A stretch of 64,000 nucleotides of DNA from JBHJHP01 sp042219855 (GCF_042219855.1 NZ_JBHJHP010000001.1:372001-436000), one strand, 5' to 3'. Positions 8,651-17,818 are shown, numbered from the stretch's first letter. Notes: a model not told the origin generated them from the letters alone. A program made the numbers and translations.

Positions 8651-9613
8651 ATGATACTTTTTCTGGATGCGGTAAAGAAATTCTTCCAAGAAATGTTTGT
8701 GTCAACTTCGGCTCAGGCAGATGATATCAACCGACTTTTTCTGATTTATATGGTGATTGCAGCCGTCATTCTTGCCATAGTCATATTTATGGTTGTTGGT
8801 GGCGTTATACGTTATCGGTCAGCTAAAAGACCCGGAAATCCAAAACAGATTACAGGTAATAAAGGTCTGGAATTAACCTGGACCGTCATTCCTCTCATTA
8901 TTGTAGTGGTTCTTTTTTTCATGTCACTTAAAGCTATGAAACAGATTAATGAACCGGTAAAGGAGGGGCAAAAACCTGATATAGTGATCATTGCACATCA
9001 GTGGTGGTGGGAAATGCGCTATCCCGGCCATGATGTGGTTACGGCAAATGAGTTACACATTCCGGTAGGCAAAAGGCTTTTAATGCATATTAAATCTGCG
9101 GATGTGATTCATAGCTGGTGGGTGCCTGCGCTTGGACGAAAGATTGATGCTATTCCCGGGCGCACAAATGAGGGATGGATAGAATCAGACAGTGCCGGAG
9201 TATTTCAGGGGACCTGCAGTGAGTTTTGCGGTATGGAACATGCCTGGATGAGAATCAGTGTCATAGCTGAGCCGGAAGCGAAATATGATCAGTGGCTTAA
9301 TGAGGAACGTAAACCTTTTATCCCACCTGAGGATAGTCTGGCCATTGCAGGTGCACATATGTTTCAACAGATGACCTGTGGCAACTGCCACTCGATAAAA
9401 GGTACGGCTGCAAGTGCAGTAATTGGTCCGGATCTGACACATCTGGCATCCCGTAAAACACTGTTGAGTGGAATGATGGAAAACAATCCGGAGAATCTGA
9501 AAAAATGGCTTACAAATCCACAAAAAGTGAAGGAGGGAGCCAATATGCCCAATATGTTACTCTCAAAGCAGGAAGTCGATGCAATATCTGAATTTCTGGA
9601 TCATCTGAAATAA
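8651..9613 (+). CDS. coxB: Cytochrome c oxidase subunit II with fused cytochrome c (caa3 type)
   Basis: 320 residues. Two N-terminal membrane helices (about 29-55 and 74-95) are followed by the periplasmic cupredoxin domain with all CuA ligands: H154, C189, E191, C193, H197, M200. A cytochrome c domain is fused C-terminally, with haem site CGNCH (243-247) and an axial Met in the GANMPNM segment. The fusion defines a caa3-type oxidase, which takes electrons through its own haem c. First gene of a seven-gene operon; the oxidase subunit I gene starts 26 bp later. No typical cleavable signal peptide is needed because of the N-terminal helix. Confidence 0.95.
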   Translation: MILFLDAVKKFFQEMFVSTSAQADDINRLFLIYMVIAAVILAIVIFMVVGGVIRYRSAKRPGNPKQITGNKGLELTWTVIPLIIVVVLFFMSLKAMKQINEPVKEGQKPDIVIIAHQWWWEMRYPGHDVVTANELHIPVGKRLLMHIKSADVIHSWWVPALGRKIDAIPGRTNEGWIESDSAGVFQGTCSEFCGMEHAWMRISVIAEPEAKYDQWLNEERKPFIPPEDSLAIAGAHMFQQMTCGNCHSIKGTAASAVIGPDLTHLASRKTLLSGMMENNPENLKKWLTNPQKVKEGANMPNMLLSKQEVDAISEFLDHLK

Positions 9614-9639
9614 TCATATATGACAAACTTATTTACCAC

Positions 9640-11322
9640 ATGCGACTTAGTCTGAATATACCTGAACAGGAAACACGTCTGCCAAATGCTTTTACCAGCA
9701 AGGGATTATTAAGCTGGTTGTCAACAACTGATCATAAAATGCTGGGTATTTTATACCTGCTGTCTTCGCTTGTCTTCTTTTTTACAGGATTCACCGAAGC
9801 CATGCTGATGCGAATACAGCTGATGCAACCACAGAATGATGTCTTATCGCCGGAAGCTTATAATCAGATATTTTCCATGCATGGGACGACCATGATTTTT
9901 CTTGTTTTGATGCCAATGGTCATAGGTTTCATAACCTACGCTTTACCGTTGATGATCGGAGCCAATGAAATGGCATTCCCAAGACTGAATGCATTTAGTT
10001 TCTGGATGTTTTTATTTGGCGCTTTGCTATTGCATTTCAGCTTTTTAGCCGGAGGAGCTCCCAATGTAGGATGGTTCAGTTATGTGCCTTTAAGTGAAGG
10101 CTTTTACAGTTCTTCTCCGGGAATCAACTACTGGGCTATGAGCATTTTACTCATGGGGATTGGCTCTGTAGGAGCAGCACTGAATATTATTGTCACTACG
10201 CTGACCATGCGCGTTAAAGGCATGTCATTTAATAAGCTGCCACTTTTTGTATGGATGTCTTTTGTGAACGCCTTTTTAATTCTTGGCGCTTTCCCGGTAT
10301 TGAATGCCGGTTTGGTCATGGTTTTAATTGACCGCTTGCTGGGAGCGCACTTTTTTACAACCTATACCGGTGGTTCAGCCATCATGTATCAGCATCTGTT
10401 CTGGACATTCGGACATCCTGAGGTTTATATTCTGGCTCTGCCTGCATTTGGAATAATTTCCGAAGTCATACCCGTATTCTCGCGAAAGCCCATTTTCGGG
10501 TATTCCTTTGTAGCTGCGTCAACAGTGGCAATTGCCCTTTTATCCTTTGGTGTGTGGGCACACCATATGTTTGCGGTTGGATTGGGAAACACCTTCAACG
10601 CTTTTTTTGCGGCAGCCAGCATGTTGATTGCCGTGCCTACCGGAGTGAAAATTTTCAACTGGTCAGCAACCATATGGGGTGGTTCGGTGCGCTTAAAGAC
10701 TGCTATGTTGTTTGCACTGGCTTTTCTCATCGATTTTACGGTAGGTGGATTAAGCGGTGTGCTGTTTGCTGTGGTTCCTGCTGATCTGCGTTTAACGGAT
10801 ACCTATTTTGTAGTCGCGCATATTCATTACGTATTTATCGGAGGAGCCATTCACGGAGCTATGGCCGGCGTTTATTACTGGTTTCCTAAAATGACAGGGC
10901 GAAAGCTGTCTGAAAAAATAGGAAAGTGGCATTTCTGGCTTTTCTTTATAGGATTTAACTGTACATTCTTTGTATTCCACCTGTTAGGGTTATTCGGGAT
11001 GCCAAGGCGCGTATTTACATATCCCGATCTGCCTTACCTGGGTGGTTTGAACCTGTTTTCAACCTTAAGTGCTGTCATTTTTGGCGGATCCTTTTTTGTA
11101 TTTGTCTGGAATATCATTTATAGCCTCAGAAAAGGTGAAAAGGCAGGTGACAATCCATGGCATGCGTTTACCCTGGAGTGGCTGACCACATCACCGCCAC
11201 AGCTTAAGAATTTTGAATCTGTCCCGATGGTCAGAAGTGCGCGCCCGGTATGGGATATCAATCATCCGGAGGATCCGGACTGGAAACGAAAAGAAAAAAA
11301 GAAGAACGATGTCAAAAAATAA
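9640..11322 (+). CDS. ctaD: Cytochrome c oxidase subunit I (haem-copper, type A)
   Basis: 560 residues, about twelve membrane helices. Conserved ligands are present: H81 (low-spin haem), H259 and Y263 in GHPEVY (CuB with cross-linked Tyr; E261 is the D-channel glutamate of type A1 enzymes), H308-H309 (CuB), and H394/H396 (high- and low-spin haem). It reduces O2 to water and pumps protons across the inner membrane. It follows coxB by 26 bp and overlaps the subunit III gene by 14 bp, so expression is coupled. Length is normal for the family. Confidence 0.97.
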   Translation: MRLSLNIPEQETRLPNAFTSKGLLSWLSTTDHKMLGILYLLSSLVFFFTGFTEAMLMRIQLMQPQNDVLSPEAYNQIFSMHGTTMIFLVLMPMVIGFITYALPLMIGANEMAFPRLNAFSFWMFLFGALLLHFSFLAGGAPNVGWFSYVPLSEGFYSSSPGINYWAMSILLMGIGSVGAALNIIVTTLTMRVKGMSFNKLPLFVWMSFVNAFLILGAFPVLNAGLVMVLIDRLLGAHFFTTYTGGSAIMYQHLFWTFGHPEVYILALPAFGIISEVIPVFSRKPIFGYSFVAASTVAIALLSFGVWAHHMFAVGLGNTFNAFFAAASMLIAVPTGVKIFNWSATIWGGSVRLKTAMLFALAFLIDFTVGGLSGVLFAVVPADLRLTDTYFVVAHIHYVFIGGAIHGAMAGVYYWFPKMTGRKLSEKIGKWHFWLFFIGFNCTFFVFHLLGLFGMPRRVFTYPDLPYLGGLNLFSTLSAVIFGGSFFVFVWNIIYSLRKGEKAGDNPWHAFTLEWLTTSPPQLKNFESVPMVRSARPVWDINHPEDPDWKRKEKKKNDVKK

Positions 11323-11860
11323 ACTGATGATGACGATTTTTGTGGCCTCTGAAGCATTCTTCTTCATTGCGCTCATCATTTCGTATGTCTTTTACAGTCA
11401 TGCAGGAGGACGCCTGTCTGCGAGTGCTAAATATCTTGATGTGCCCAAGACAGCTGTTTTTACAGTTATGTTGCTGGCCAGCAGTCTGACAATTGAAGTG
11501 GCCAACAGAAAATTAAAAAAGAACCAGCGCAAAAGCATGCTTTGGTGGTTGGGTGCTTCGGTGGTTTTGGGCCTTATTTTCCTCATCGGACAGGGACTTG
11601 AATATGAGACTCTGATAAGTGAACATATTACGGTCAGCAAAAACCTGTTTGGTTCAGCTTTTTTTACCCTCACCGGCTTTCATGGTTTTCACGTGTTGAT
11701 TGGTCTGATAGTGCTTACAATAATCGGTGGACTGATCAGATCGGGAGCTTACATGAAAGTAGAATATGATACATTGAATACAGCTACAGTTTACTGGCAT
11801 TTTGTGGATGCTGTATGGGTTGTGGTTTTTAGTGTGGTATATATAGGATCATTAATATGA
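11309..11860 (+). CDS. ctaE: Cytochrome c oxidase subunit III-like protein
   Basis: 183 residues from ATG 11309. An in-frame start at 11213 would add 32 charged residues translated from inside subunit I and is rejected. Five hydrophobic helices are visible, with the family signatures SEAFFFIALIISY and FHGFHVLIGL, and a C-terminal YWHFVDAVWVVVFSVVYI. It stabilises the oxidase core. The start lies 14 bp inside the subunit I gene and the stop overlaps the next gene by 4 bp (ATGA). Confidence 0.93.
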   Translation: MSKNKLMMTIFVASEAFFFIALIISYVFYSHAGGRLSASAKYLDVPKTAVFTVMLLASSLTIEVANRKLKKNQRKSMLWWLGASVVLGLIFLIGQGLEYETLISEHITVSKNLFGSAFFTLTGFHGFHVLIGLIVLTIIGGLIRSGAYMKVEYDTLNTATVYWHFVDAVWVVVFSVVYIGSLI

Positions 11861-12693
11861 ATGAATTGATACATATCGGAACATACTGGCATATAAACTG
11901 GCTGGCATTGATCACAGCGCTGGTTTTACTGGCATTCTGGTGGTATAACCGTACCGGTTCACCAGTGAGAAAACAAATACTGTTTTTATCCGGCGTTTTT
12001 CTGATGCTGCTGGTCACATTTTCGCCGGTTTCTTACCTGGGAATGAATTATTTGTTCAGTGCTCATATGGTAGTACACATCGTACTGTTGCTGATTGTGC
12101 CACCATTGTTGCTGGCCGGTACAGGGGAGAAAGTTTTCCTCAAGCTTAAAAACTCGCGATTTAAGTCGGTAGGTAATATTCTTTTTTCAACTCCCGTGGC
12201 CTGGATAACAGGTATTGGAACGATGTACTTATGGCATATTCCGGTCATTTTTAAGGCTGCCATGGAAAATCAAACAATTCACGTTATTCGCTTTCTGTCC
12301 CTTATTCTTGCGGGACTTATCTTTATCTGGCCTGTATATGCACCCGTCAACTGGAAACGTTTGTCACCTCTGCAGTGTGCCCTCTATTTGTTTACTGCCT
12401 GTGTTGGCTGTACCGTGCTGGGTATTTTTATCACGTTTGCCCCGGCGGGCATTTACCAGCCGTTCTTTTCAGGCAGCAATGTGGCAATATGGGATATAAT
12501 ACATAATGCCTGGGGTATTACAACTGCTACAGATCAGCAGGCAGGTGGTTTAATCATGTGGGTGCCGGCCTGTTTTATTTATGTCACGAATATACTGATT
12601 ATGCTTGGTGGTTATTTCAACCATCCTGATGATAAAGCTGAATATAATAATACAATCGTTTATGAATCCAAAGCAAGATATAACAACCAATAG
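11857..12693 (+). CDS. ctaG: Cytochrome c oxidase assembly factor CtaG (caa3 type)
   Basis: 278 residues with six to seven membrane helices. Signature His residues occur in membrane segments (HMVVHIVLLLIVPPLLL, MYLWHIP), as in the caa3_CtaG family that helps place copper into the oxidase. It starts in the ATGA overlap with subunit III and its 3' end overlaps the next small gene by 32 bp. Being embedded between oxidase and bc-complex genes supports a role in assembling this particular respiratory chain. Confidence 0.88.
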   Translation: MNELIHIGTYWHINWLALITALVLLAFWWYNRTGSPVRKQILFLSGVFLMLLVTFSPVSYLGMNYLFSAHMVVHIVLLLIVPPLLLAGTGEKVFLKLKNSRFKSVGNILFSTPVAWITGIGTMYLWHIPVIFKAAMENQTIHVIRFLSLILAGLIFIWPVYAPVNWKRLSPLQCALYLFTACVGCTVLGIFITFAPAGIYQPFFSGSNVAIWDIIHNAWGITTATDQQAGGLIMWVPACFIYVTNILIMLGGYFNHPDDKAEYNNTIVYESKARYNNQ

Positions 12694-12910
12694 AGAGATT
12701 GATACAGAGCAGTATCCGCTACAGGAAGCTGATCCTCAGATAATTCCGAAACCAACGATATGGCCGATAACAACGGCATTTGGGGTGATGTTTTTATTAT
12801 GGGCACTTATTGCATCCCTGGGTTTGCTGATCCCCGGAATTCTAATTACGGGGATTGGTGTAGCAGGTTGGATATCAGATTTAAAACCGGAAGAAGATGA
12901 AAGAGATTGA
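12662..12910 (+). CDS. Small membrane protein of the caa3/bc operon
   Basis: 82 residues from ATG 12662; the longer frame from 12605 lies inside ctaG and is rejected. A polar N-terminal ~35 residues is followed by two closely spaced hydrophobic helices (around ITTAFGVMFLLWALIASL and GLLIPGILITGIGVAGWI) and a charged tail. Position and topology fit a subunit IV-like accessory of the oxidase, but no diagnostic motif exists. It overlaps ctaG by 32 bp and the Rieske gene by 14 bp. Confidence 0.75.
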   Translation: MNPKQDITTNREIDTEQYPLQEADPQIIPKPTIWPITTAFGVMFLLWALIASLGLLIPGILITGIGVAGWISDLKPEEDERD

Positions 12911-13406
12911 CATAAACAGGCGGACCTTCATAATGAAGATTTTGTGGGGACTGGGCGGATTACTGGGCCTGATGACTATGATACCGGTACTGGGTGCTTT
13001 ATTTGCACCCTTATTTCGAAAAACACCAAGAGCATGGCGCGCTGTAGGGAAGGTGGATGAATTTGAAATAGGAAAAACCGTACTGGTAAAATACGAAAAT
13101 GCCATGCCGCTTTCCTGGTCAGGCCTGTCATCTGAATCTGCCTCATGGCTTCAGCGAAATTCAAAGGAGGAATTCACCGCTTTTGCCATAAACTGCACAC
13201 ACCTTGGGTGTCCGGTGCGCTGGGAAGCAGATGCAGAGATTTTTTTATGTCCCTGCCACGGTGGTGTTTACAATAAAGATGGTTCATACGCTGCCGGTCC
13301 TCCACCACACGGTTTAAATAAATATCCGGTAAGAATCCGGAACAACCAGGTGGAAATACTTACCAGTCCTGTACCTATTACTAATATTGGAGAAACTGAA
13401 TCATGA
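12897..13406 (+). CDS. Rieske [2Fe-2S] protein of a bc-type complex
   Basis: 169 residues. The N-terminus has a twin-arginine-like motif (RRTFIM at residue 9) ahead of a single hydrophobic anchor, as expected for Tat-exported Rieske proteins. Cluster motifs are CTHLGC (C100, H102, C105) and CPCH (C118, C120, H121), including the two disulphide cysteines of the high-potential type. It passes electrons from quinol to haem c. Its start overlaps the preceding small gene, and its stop overlaps the cytochrome b gene by 4 bp, so the two are stoichiometrically coupled. Confidence 0.95.
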   Translation: MKEIDINRRTFIMKILWGLGGLLGLMTMIPVLGALFAPLFRKTPRAWRAVGKVDEFEIGKTVLVKYENAMPLSWSGLSSESASWLQRNSKEEFTAFAINCTHLGCPVRWEADAEIFLCPCHGGVYNKDGSYAAGPPPHGLNKYPVRIRNNQVEILTSPVPITNIGETES

Positions 13407-14818
13407 ATAAATTAAAGCAACTCTGGAGCTGGATTGATGATCGAACAGGCATAACGGAAACCCTTGATCCGTTAAAACGACATTTGGTGCCACATAATGC
13501 CAGATGGGCTTATGTTTTTGGAAGTGCTACCCTTTTTGCATTTTTAATCCAGGTAATTACGGGTGTGGCACTCGCATTATTGTATCAGCCCACAACTGAT
13601 AATGCGTATGATTCACTCAAATATATTACTAATGAAGTTCCGCTGGGAAGTATACTGAGGGGGCTTCATTACTTTGGAGCATCTGCAATGATTATCCTTG
13701 TCGGGATTCATATGATCAGGGTCTATATTTTTGCGGCTTTTAAGTATCCGCGCGAAATGAGCTGGATATCCGGGGTTGTGTTGTTATTTCTGACCATTGG
13801 TATGGGTTTTACAGGACAGTTGCTGAGATTCGATAGTGAAGGGATCTGGGGCGTTGTTGTAGCTGCACAGCAGGCAGGGCGGGTCCCGGTTCTGGGTACT
13901 TTACTCGGCCGGTTTCTTCTCGGAGGCGAAACTCTTGGTGGCGCTACACTGAGTCGTTTCTTTGCCATACATGTATTCCTGATTCCGGCATTCATATTCG
14001 GACTGTTGGGGCTGCATCTTTATCTTGTGATCAGGAACGGTATTTCTGAGCCACCGAAAGCCGGAAGACTTGTAAAGCGCGAAACATACCGGAACTGGTA
14101 TAAAAATCTGATGAAGAAAGACGGAGTGCCATTCTGGCCTAATGCTGCCTGGCGGGATATGGCATTTGGTATTTTTATCGTGTTTATCATCTTTATCTTT
14201 GCCACTTTTGTCGGACCTCCGGAAATTGGTAATCCTCCTGATCCGACAAATATCAACACCAATCCTCGTCCGGACTGGTATCTGTTGTGGATTTTTGCCA
14301 TGTTCGCACTAATCCCGAGATCACTGGAATCCTATGCTATTATTTTACTGCCATTAATTGGCGGATTAGTGCTGTTTGCATTACCTATCATATTTAACAC
14401 TGGTGAAAGAAGTCCCTGGCGCAGACCTTGGTCAATTGGTATTGTTGCGACCACACTGACAGCTGTCGGGGTTTTCTGGTATATCGGTGTACAGGCTCCC
14501 TGGTCTCCTCGTTTTGATGCTAAACCCTTAACGCAGGAGGTTATCGGAGATGTGAGTCCTAAAGCGCAGAAAGGGGCAGAACTTTTTCATTCCAAAGCCT
14601 GCATTTATTGTCATAAGATTTCAGGAAACGGAGGAATTCACGGGCCTGATCTTACCGATGTCGGAAACCGTTTAAATCGTGATCAACTGACGTTGAAAAT
14701 TGTAAACGGTGGGAAAGATATGCCTGCTTTTGGAGGAACGCTGAGCAAAGATGAACTGGATGAACTGGTCACATTCTTAAAAACCAGAAAAAAGGAGAAT
14801 AGTAAAGAAAATAAGTAG
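13403..14818 (+). CDS. Cytochrome b with fused C-terminal cytochrome c
   Basis: 471 residues. Four haem b ligands are H89/H103 and H190/H205; the second pair has 14 intervening residues, the b6-type spacing rather than the 13 typical of mitochondrial-type cytochrome b. The Qo motif is PDWY (290-293), a variant often found in low-potential quinol users. A C-terminal domain (from about residue 380) carries a haem c site CIYCH (400-404) and axial Met in KDMPAF (M440), replacing a separate cytochrome c1. Last gene of the operon. It oxidises (mena)quinol and delivers electrons towards the caa3 oxidase encoded upstream. Confidence 0.95.
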   Translation: MNKLKQLWSWIDDRTGITETLDPLKRHLVPHNARWAYVFGSATLFAFLIQVITGVALALLYQPTTDNAYDSLKYITNEVPLGSILRGLHYFGASAMIILVGIHMIRVYIFAAFKYPREMSWISGVVLLFLTIGMGFTGQLLRFDSEGIWGVVVAAQQAGRVPVLGTLLGRFLLGGETLGGATLSRFFAIHVFLIPAFIFGLLGLHLYLVIRNGISEPPKAGRLVKRETYRNWYKNLMKKDGVPFWPNAAWRDMAFGIFIVFIIFIFATFVGPPEIGNPPDPTNINTNPRPDWYLLWIFAMFALIPRSLESYAIILLPLIGGLVLFALPIIFNTGERSPWRRPWSIGIVATTLTAVGVFWYIGVQAPWSPRFDAKPLTQEVIGDVSPKAQKGAELFHSKACIYCHKISGNGGIHGPDLTDVGNRLNRDQLTLKIVNGGKDMPAFGGTLSKDELDELVTFLKTRKKENSKENK

Positions 14819-14928
14819 AATCAGTTAACGAAAGTACCGCTTTCCGGAAAGAAGATATTTTTCATACATGACTGAAAATGATGTAAATTTATGTATCTCT
14901 TTACATAACTTGCAAAATACCAGTCACC

Positions 14929-15387
14929 ATGAAAAATTCACAATTCTCCCCGGTTCGTTTGTTGGTAACAGCGATTGCGGTACTTTTATTCTCATGTTCT
15001 GATTCTAAGATGGACCCATGCGATGATACGGTTGCACCGGAAATAACAGTTTCGCTGAAGGCCACAGTTACCGTTTTGGATAAAGATAACAATCCCATTC
15101 CAAACCAATTACTTTATTTTAATATTTACAAAATTCCATGTGGGGCTCCGGCAAAAGGATTTTTTAATTTTGACGGTAATACCAACGAAAGTGGTATGCG
15201 TGCATCAACTATTGTTGAATACAATCTTAGAAATACAGAGGACGAAATATGGGTTGATGTGCATGCGGTGAATCTAGGCAATGGTTCCGCTGAGGCTGAT
15301 TCTGAATATGTTATTTTATCCTACGATGATTTTAAATCATCCATAACCAATAAGGAAATACATGTTTTTATTTACCGAAAGTTTTGA
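14929..15387 (+). CDS. Hypothetical lipoprotein
   Basis: 152 residues. A signal peptide ends at a lipobox-like LLFSC (Cys about residue 23), so the protein is probably lipid-anchored in the envelope. The mature part looks like a single beta-sandwich (VSLKATVTVLDKDNNPIPNQLLYFNIY) as in carboxypeptidase-regulatory-like or Ig folds. No enzymatic motif. It stands alone, 110 bp after the respiratory operon; a 12-nt palindrome CTTTCCGGAAAG (14840-14851) lies between, without a terminator T-run. Confidence 0.65.
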   Translation: MKNSQFSPVRLLVTAIAVLLFSCSDSKMDPCDDTVAPEITVSLKATVTVLDKDNNPIPNQLLYFNIYKIPCGAPAKGFFNFDGNTNESGMRASTIVEYNLRNTEDEIWVDVHAVNLGNGSAEADSEYVILSYDDFKSSITNKEIHVFIYRKF

Positions 15388-15673
15388 CGGAAAATGGCAA
15401 AAGTAAAAAGGTAAAAGGTAAAAGTAAGGTTTTCGTGCGTTTATCTGTTCTTTTGGTTTCCTGTTCTTATCCTCGTTTGCGAAGGTGGTGTGCTTGTGAA
15501 TCATTTTTTAATGCATAAGAGGAATTTCCTGAACAATCATACAAAATTTATATGAATTTTTATTTCTGAACTGAATCATATCTACAGAAAATTAGCTGAC
15601 TGTAGGATTAGGTAAGGCCAAAATGATCATTATTGGTTATGGATTGTTATGCTAGAGAATAATATTTTACACT

Positions 15674-16267
15674 ATGACAAAAGTTATATCTATTATAATT
15701 GGTAGCGTGAGACCCGGAAATTATACATCCAAGGTTGTTAAAGTGCTTGTTGATGAGATACGAAAAACAAAGGATCTTACAGTAAACATAATTAATCCGG
15801 TGGATTATCAACTGCCCTTTCCGGGGATCAGTAGTCATTCTGAAGATGTGAGTCGTCTGCGACATCTGGTTGCTGATTCTACCGGCGTAATACTGGCTAC
15901 ACCTGAGTATCACGGATCATTCAGCAGTGTGATTAAACTGATTATAGAAAATCTTGGCTATCCATCCGTGTTATCGGGAAAACCCATTGCCCTGCTTGGG
16001 GTGGCCAGTGGTGAAATTGGGGCTGTTAAATCACTGGAAAGCTTACGGGGAGTCTGTTCCCACGTAGGAGGAATTATTTTGCCGGGGCCGGTTTCTGTGG
16101 CACATGTAAAAGAAAAATTTGATAGTAAGGGTAATTGTACAGATCTTAAAACTGAAACAAGATTACGTAAACTGGTTCAGGCCATGGATGCTTATTTTAA
16201 TGATGCCATTTGCCCAAAATTTTATATGGAAGAGATGGTAAGAGACCAGGAAAACTTAATTGTTTGA
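15674..16267 (+). CDS. NADPH-dependent FMN reductase-like flavoprotein
   Basis: 197 residues with a flavodoxin-like fold: the phosphate-binding start IIGSVRPGNYTSKV, the central ATPEYHGSFSSVIK segment typical of the NADPH-dependent FMN reductase family, and a GVASGEIGAVKSLESLR helix. Such enzymes reduce FMN, quinones or azo compounds in the cytoplasm. A short DUF4260-type membrane gene starts 2 bp after its stop, so the two form an operon. The 286-bp region upstream contains GGTAAAA tandem-like sequence around 15405-15425. Confidence 0.85.
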   Translation: MTKVISIIIGSVRPGNYTSKVVKVLVDEIRKTKDLTVNIINPVDYQLPFPGISSHSEDVSRLRHLVADSTGVILATPEYHGSFSSVIKLIIENLGYPSVLSGKPIALLGVASGEIGAVKSLESLRGVCSHVGGIILPGPVSVAHVKEKFDSKGNCTDLKTETRLRKLVQAMDAYFNDAICPKFYMEEMVRDQENLIV

Positions 16268-16269
16268 CT

Positions 16270-16641
16270 ATGATGAAGATGATAAGGCTGGAAGAAGCAG
16301 CCCTGTTGATTTCGGTGTATGTCATTTCTCTTTTGCTGGGTTTCAATTGGTGGCTATTCTGGGTTTTTCTTCTGATACCTGATGTGAGTATGCTGGGATA
16401 TCTCTCAGGACCACGTCCCGGTGCATTCATTTATAATCTGTTTCATCACCGTGCCATAGCCTTAATTATTGCCTTTGCCGGTTATTTTACCGGGCTTACC
16501 TGGCTGCTGTTTATTGGCATTATTCTGTTCGGCCATAGTACAATGGATCGGATATTTGGGTATGGTTTGAAATACAGTGATGATTTCAAACATACACATC
16601 AGGGCTGGATAGGTCAGGAAAAAGTAGGGAAGGGGTTGTAA
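16270..16641 (+). CDS. DUF4260-like membrane protein
   Basis: 123 residues from ATG 16270; a longer frame from 16210 lies in the flavoprotein gene and is rejected. Hydrophobic helices (LLISVYVISLLLGF, WWLFWVFLLIPD, IALIIAFAGYFTGL, LLFIGIILFGH) and the motifs DVSMLGYLSGPRPGAFIYNLFHH and HSTMDRIFGYGLKY are characteristic of the DUF4260 family. Function unknown. Two bp after the FMN reductase stop, hence probably co-transcribed. Confidence 0.8.
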   Translation: MMKMIRLEEAALLISVYVISLLLGFNWWLFWVFLLIPDVSMLGYLSGPRPGAFIYNLFHHRAIALIIAFAGYFTGLTWLLFIGIILFGHSTMDRIFGYGLKYSDDFKHTHQGWIGQEKVGKGL

Positions 16642-16762
16642 ATTTTGCAGACAAATACTATAACATGTTATTATTGTTCACTATTATCCGGTAAATGTAC
16701 TAAACGAAGTATTAAACTCTTTTATAAAAAAGTCTTCAGTAACGCAGGCATGAATGCCGGGA

Positions 16763-17083
16763 TTACTTTTGGCTGAATGTCAGATTATATGCTGAATAAA
16801 GAGCTGCATCTATGATATTTTCAGGTAAAATTCTGAGATCAAAAGTTGTCCAGCCCTGTAATCCGTATTTGTTTGCAACCGGATAAATAGCATCAGGGTT
16901 CAGTTGACAAAATGCGTGCTGTTCTTCCGGCGATAGCCTTATATTACTACTCTGAGAATTATCATCTACGGATGCAAAAATACGTTTACCTTCCACTTTA
17001 AAAGCTGTTCTTTCAAAATGCGGCTGTTGTACAGTTCCCGGAAAAGATATGGCCAGTTCTGAAAATCTGTCTGTTGTGATCAT
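16763..17083 (-). CDS. MmcQ/YjbR family protein
   Basis: 106 residues. The sequence pattern FPGTVQQPHFERTAFKVEGKRIFASV, followed by LSPEEQHAFCQ and a C-terminal GWTTFDLRIL, is typical of MmcQ/YjbR double-wing DNA-binding-like proteins. Members are often called DNA-binding, but their role is not established. A single gene transcribed from the minus strand towards the DUF4260 gene. Confidence 0.85.
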   Translation of the reverse strand: MITTDRFSELAISFPGTVQQPHFERTAFKVEGKRIFASVDDNSQSSNIRLSPEEQHAFCQLNPDAIYPVANKYGLQGWTTFDLRILPENIIDAALYSAYNLTFSQK

Positions 17084-17249
17084 CGTCTAAATTACAAAAA
17101 AATATATTTCAATGTCAAATTTTCATTTTTGAAAAGTTCATGTAAGTCATTTTGACATAGACAGTTAAAAAGTATAAATTGATGTATGATACCTGATTTT
17201 TTGAAAAAAACTGACATCCAGATATTTACAATAAATAAAGTGATTTCTA

Positions 17250-17257
17250 TATGTTTG
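17250..17257 (+). promoter_or_regulatory. Possible -7 promoter box (TATGTTTG) for hsp20
   Basis: Fits the Bacteroidota -7 consensus TAnnTTTG and lies about 83 bp before the hsp20 start. No strong -33 TTTG partner is visible, so this is tentative. Confidence 0.4.
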
Positions 17258-17339
17258 GGATGTAAGTAGTGGCATATCCTTTGATTAATTAGTATCGAAA
17301 TTAAAACATAAGTCTAACTAAAAAATGGAGGATTTAATT

Positions 17340-17807
17340 ATGTCACTGTTAAGAAAATCATCTGATAACTATCAGAACAACATGTTTCCATCCTTTCCTT
17401 CATTACTGGACAGATTTTTTGAAGGAGATCTGATGGACTGGAACAATTTCAATTACGCTGGTATGAATTCAACCCTGCCGGCAGTAAATGTTAAAGAAAC
17501 CGATAACGACTTCACGATTGAAGTTGCAGCACCAGGGATGAAAAAAGACGATTTCAAAGTAGACTATGACAATGGACGTTTGATAATTTCATCTGAAAAA
17601 GAGTTTAAAAACGAAGAAAAAGAAGGTGAGAAAATCACCCGAAGGGAATTCAGTTATCAGTCATTCCAGCGTAGTTTCAGTGTATCTGAAAAAGTGGTGG
17701 ATGCTGAAAGGATTGCCGCAAAGTACGAAGATGGAATTTTGCATATCAGTATTCCCAAAAGGGAAGAAGTAAAACCAAAACCGGCAAAAACCATCAAAAT
17801 ATCATAA
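17340..17807 (+). CDS. Small heat-shock protein, Hsp20 family
   Basis: 155 residues from ATG 17340. That start is preferred over ATG 17325 because GGAGG (17327-17331) sits at ideal Shine-Dalgarno distance from it. The alpha-crystallin domain covers about residues 40-140 (PAVNVKETDNDFTIEVAAPG, with F-x-R-x-F-like RSFSV), and the C-terminal tail ends KTIKIS, an I-x-I-type oligomerisation motif. It is an ATP-independent holdase for unfolding proteins. A terminator follows directly, and a thioredoxin gene begins immediately beyond it. Confidence 0.95.
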   Translation: MSLLRKSSDNYQNNMFPSFPSLLDRFFEGDLMDWNNFNYAGMNSTLPAVNVKETDNDFTIEVAAPGMKKDDFKVDYDNGRLIISSEKEFKNEEKEGEKITRREFSYQSFQRSFSVSEKVVDAERIAAKYEDGILHISIPKREEVKPKPAKTIKIS

Positions 17808-17818
17808 TATTTTAAACC

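Noticed and set aside
11213..11308. Upstream extension of the subunit III gene
   Set aside because: Translated from inside subunit I in another frame; charged and without family similarity. ATG 11309 gives the normal N-terminus.
14840..14851. Terminator after the cytochrome b gene
   Set aside because: CTTTCCGGAAAG is a palindrome without a loop, and the T-run is weak and displaced.
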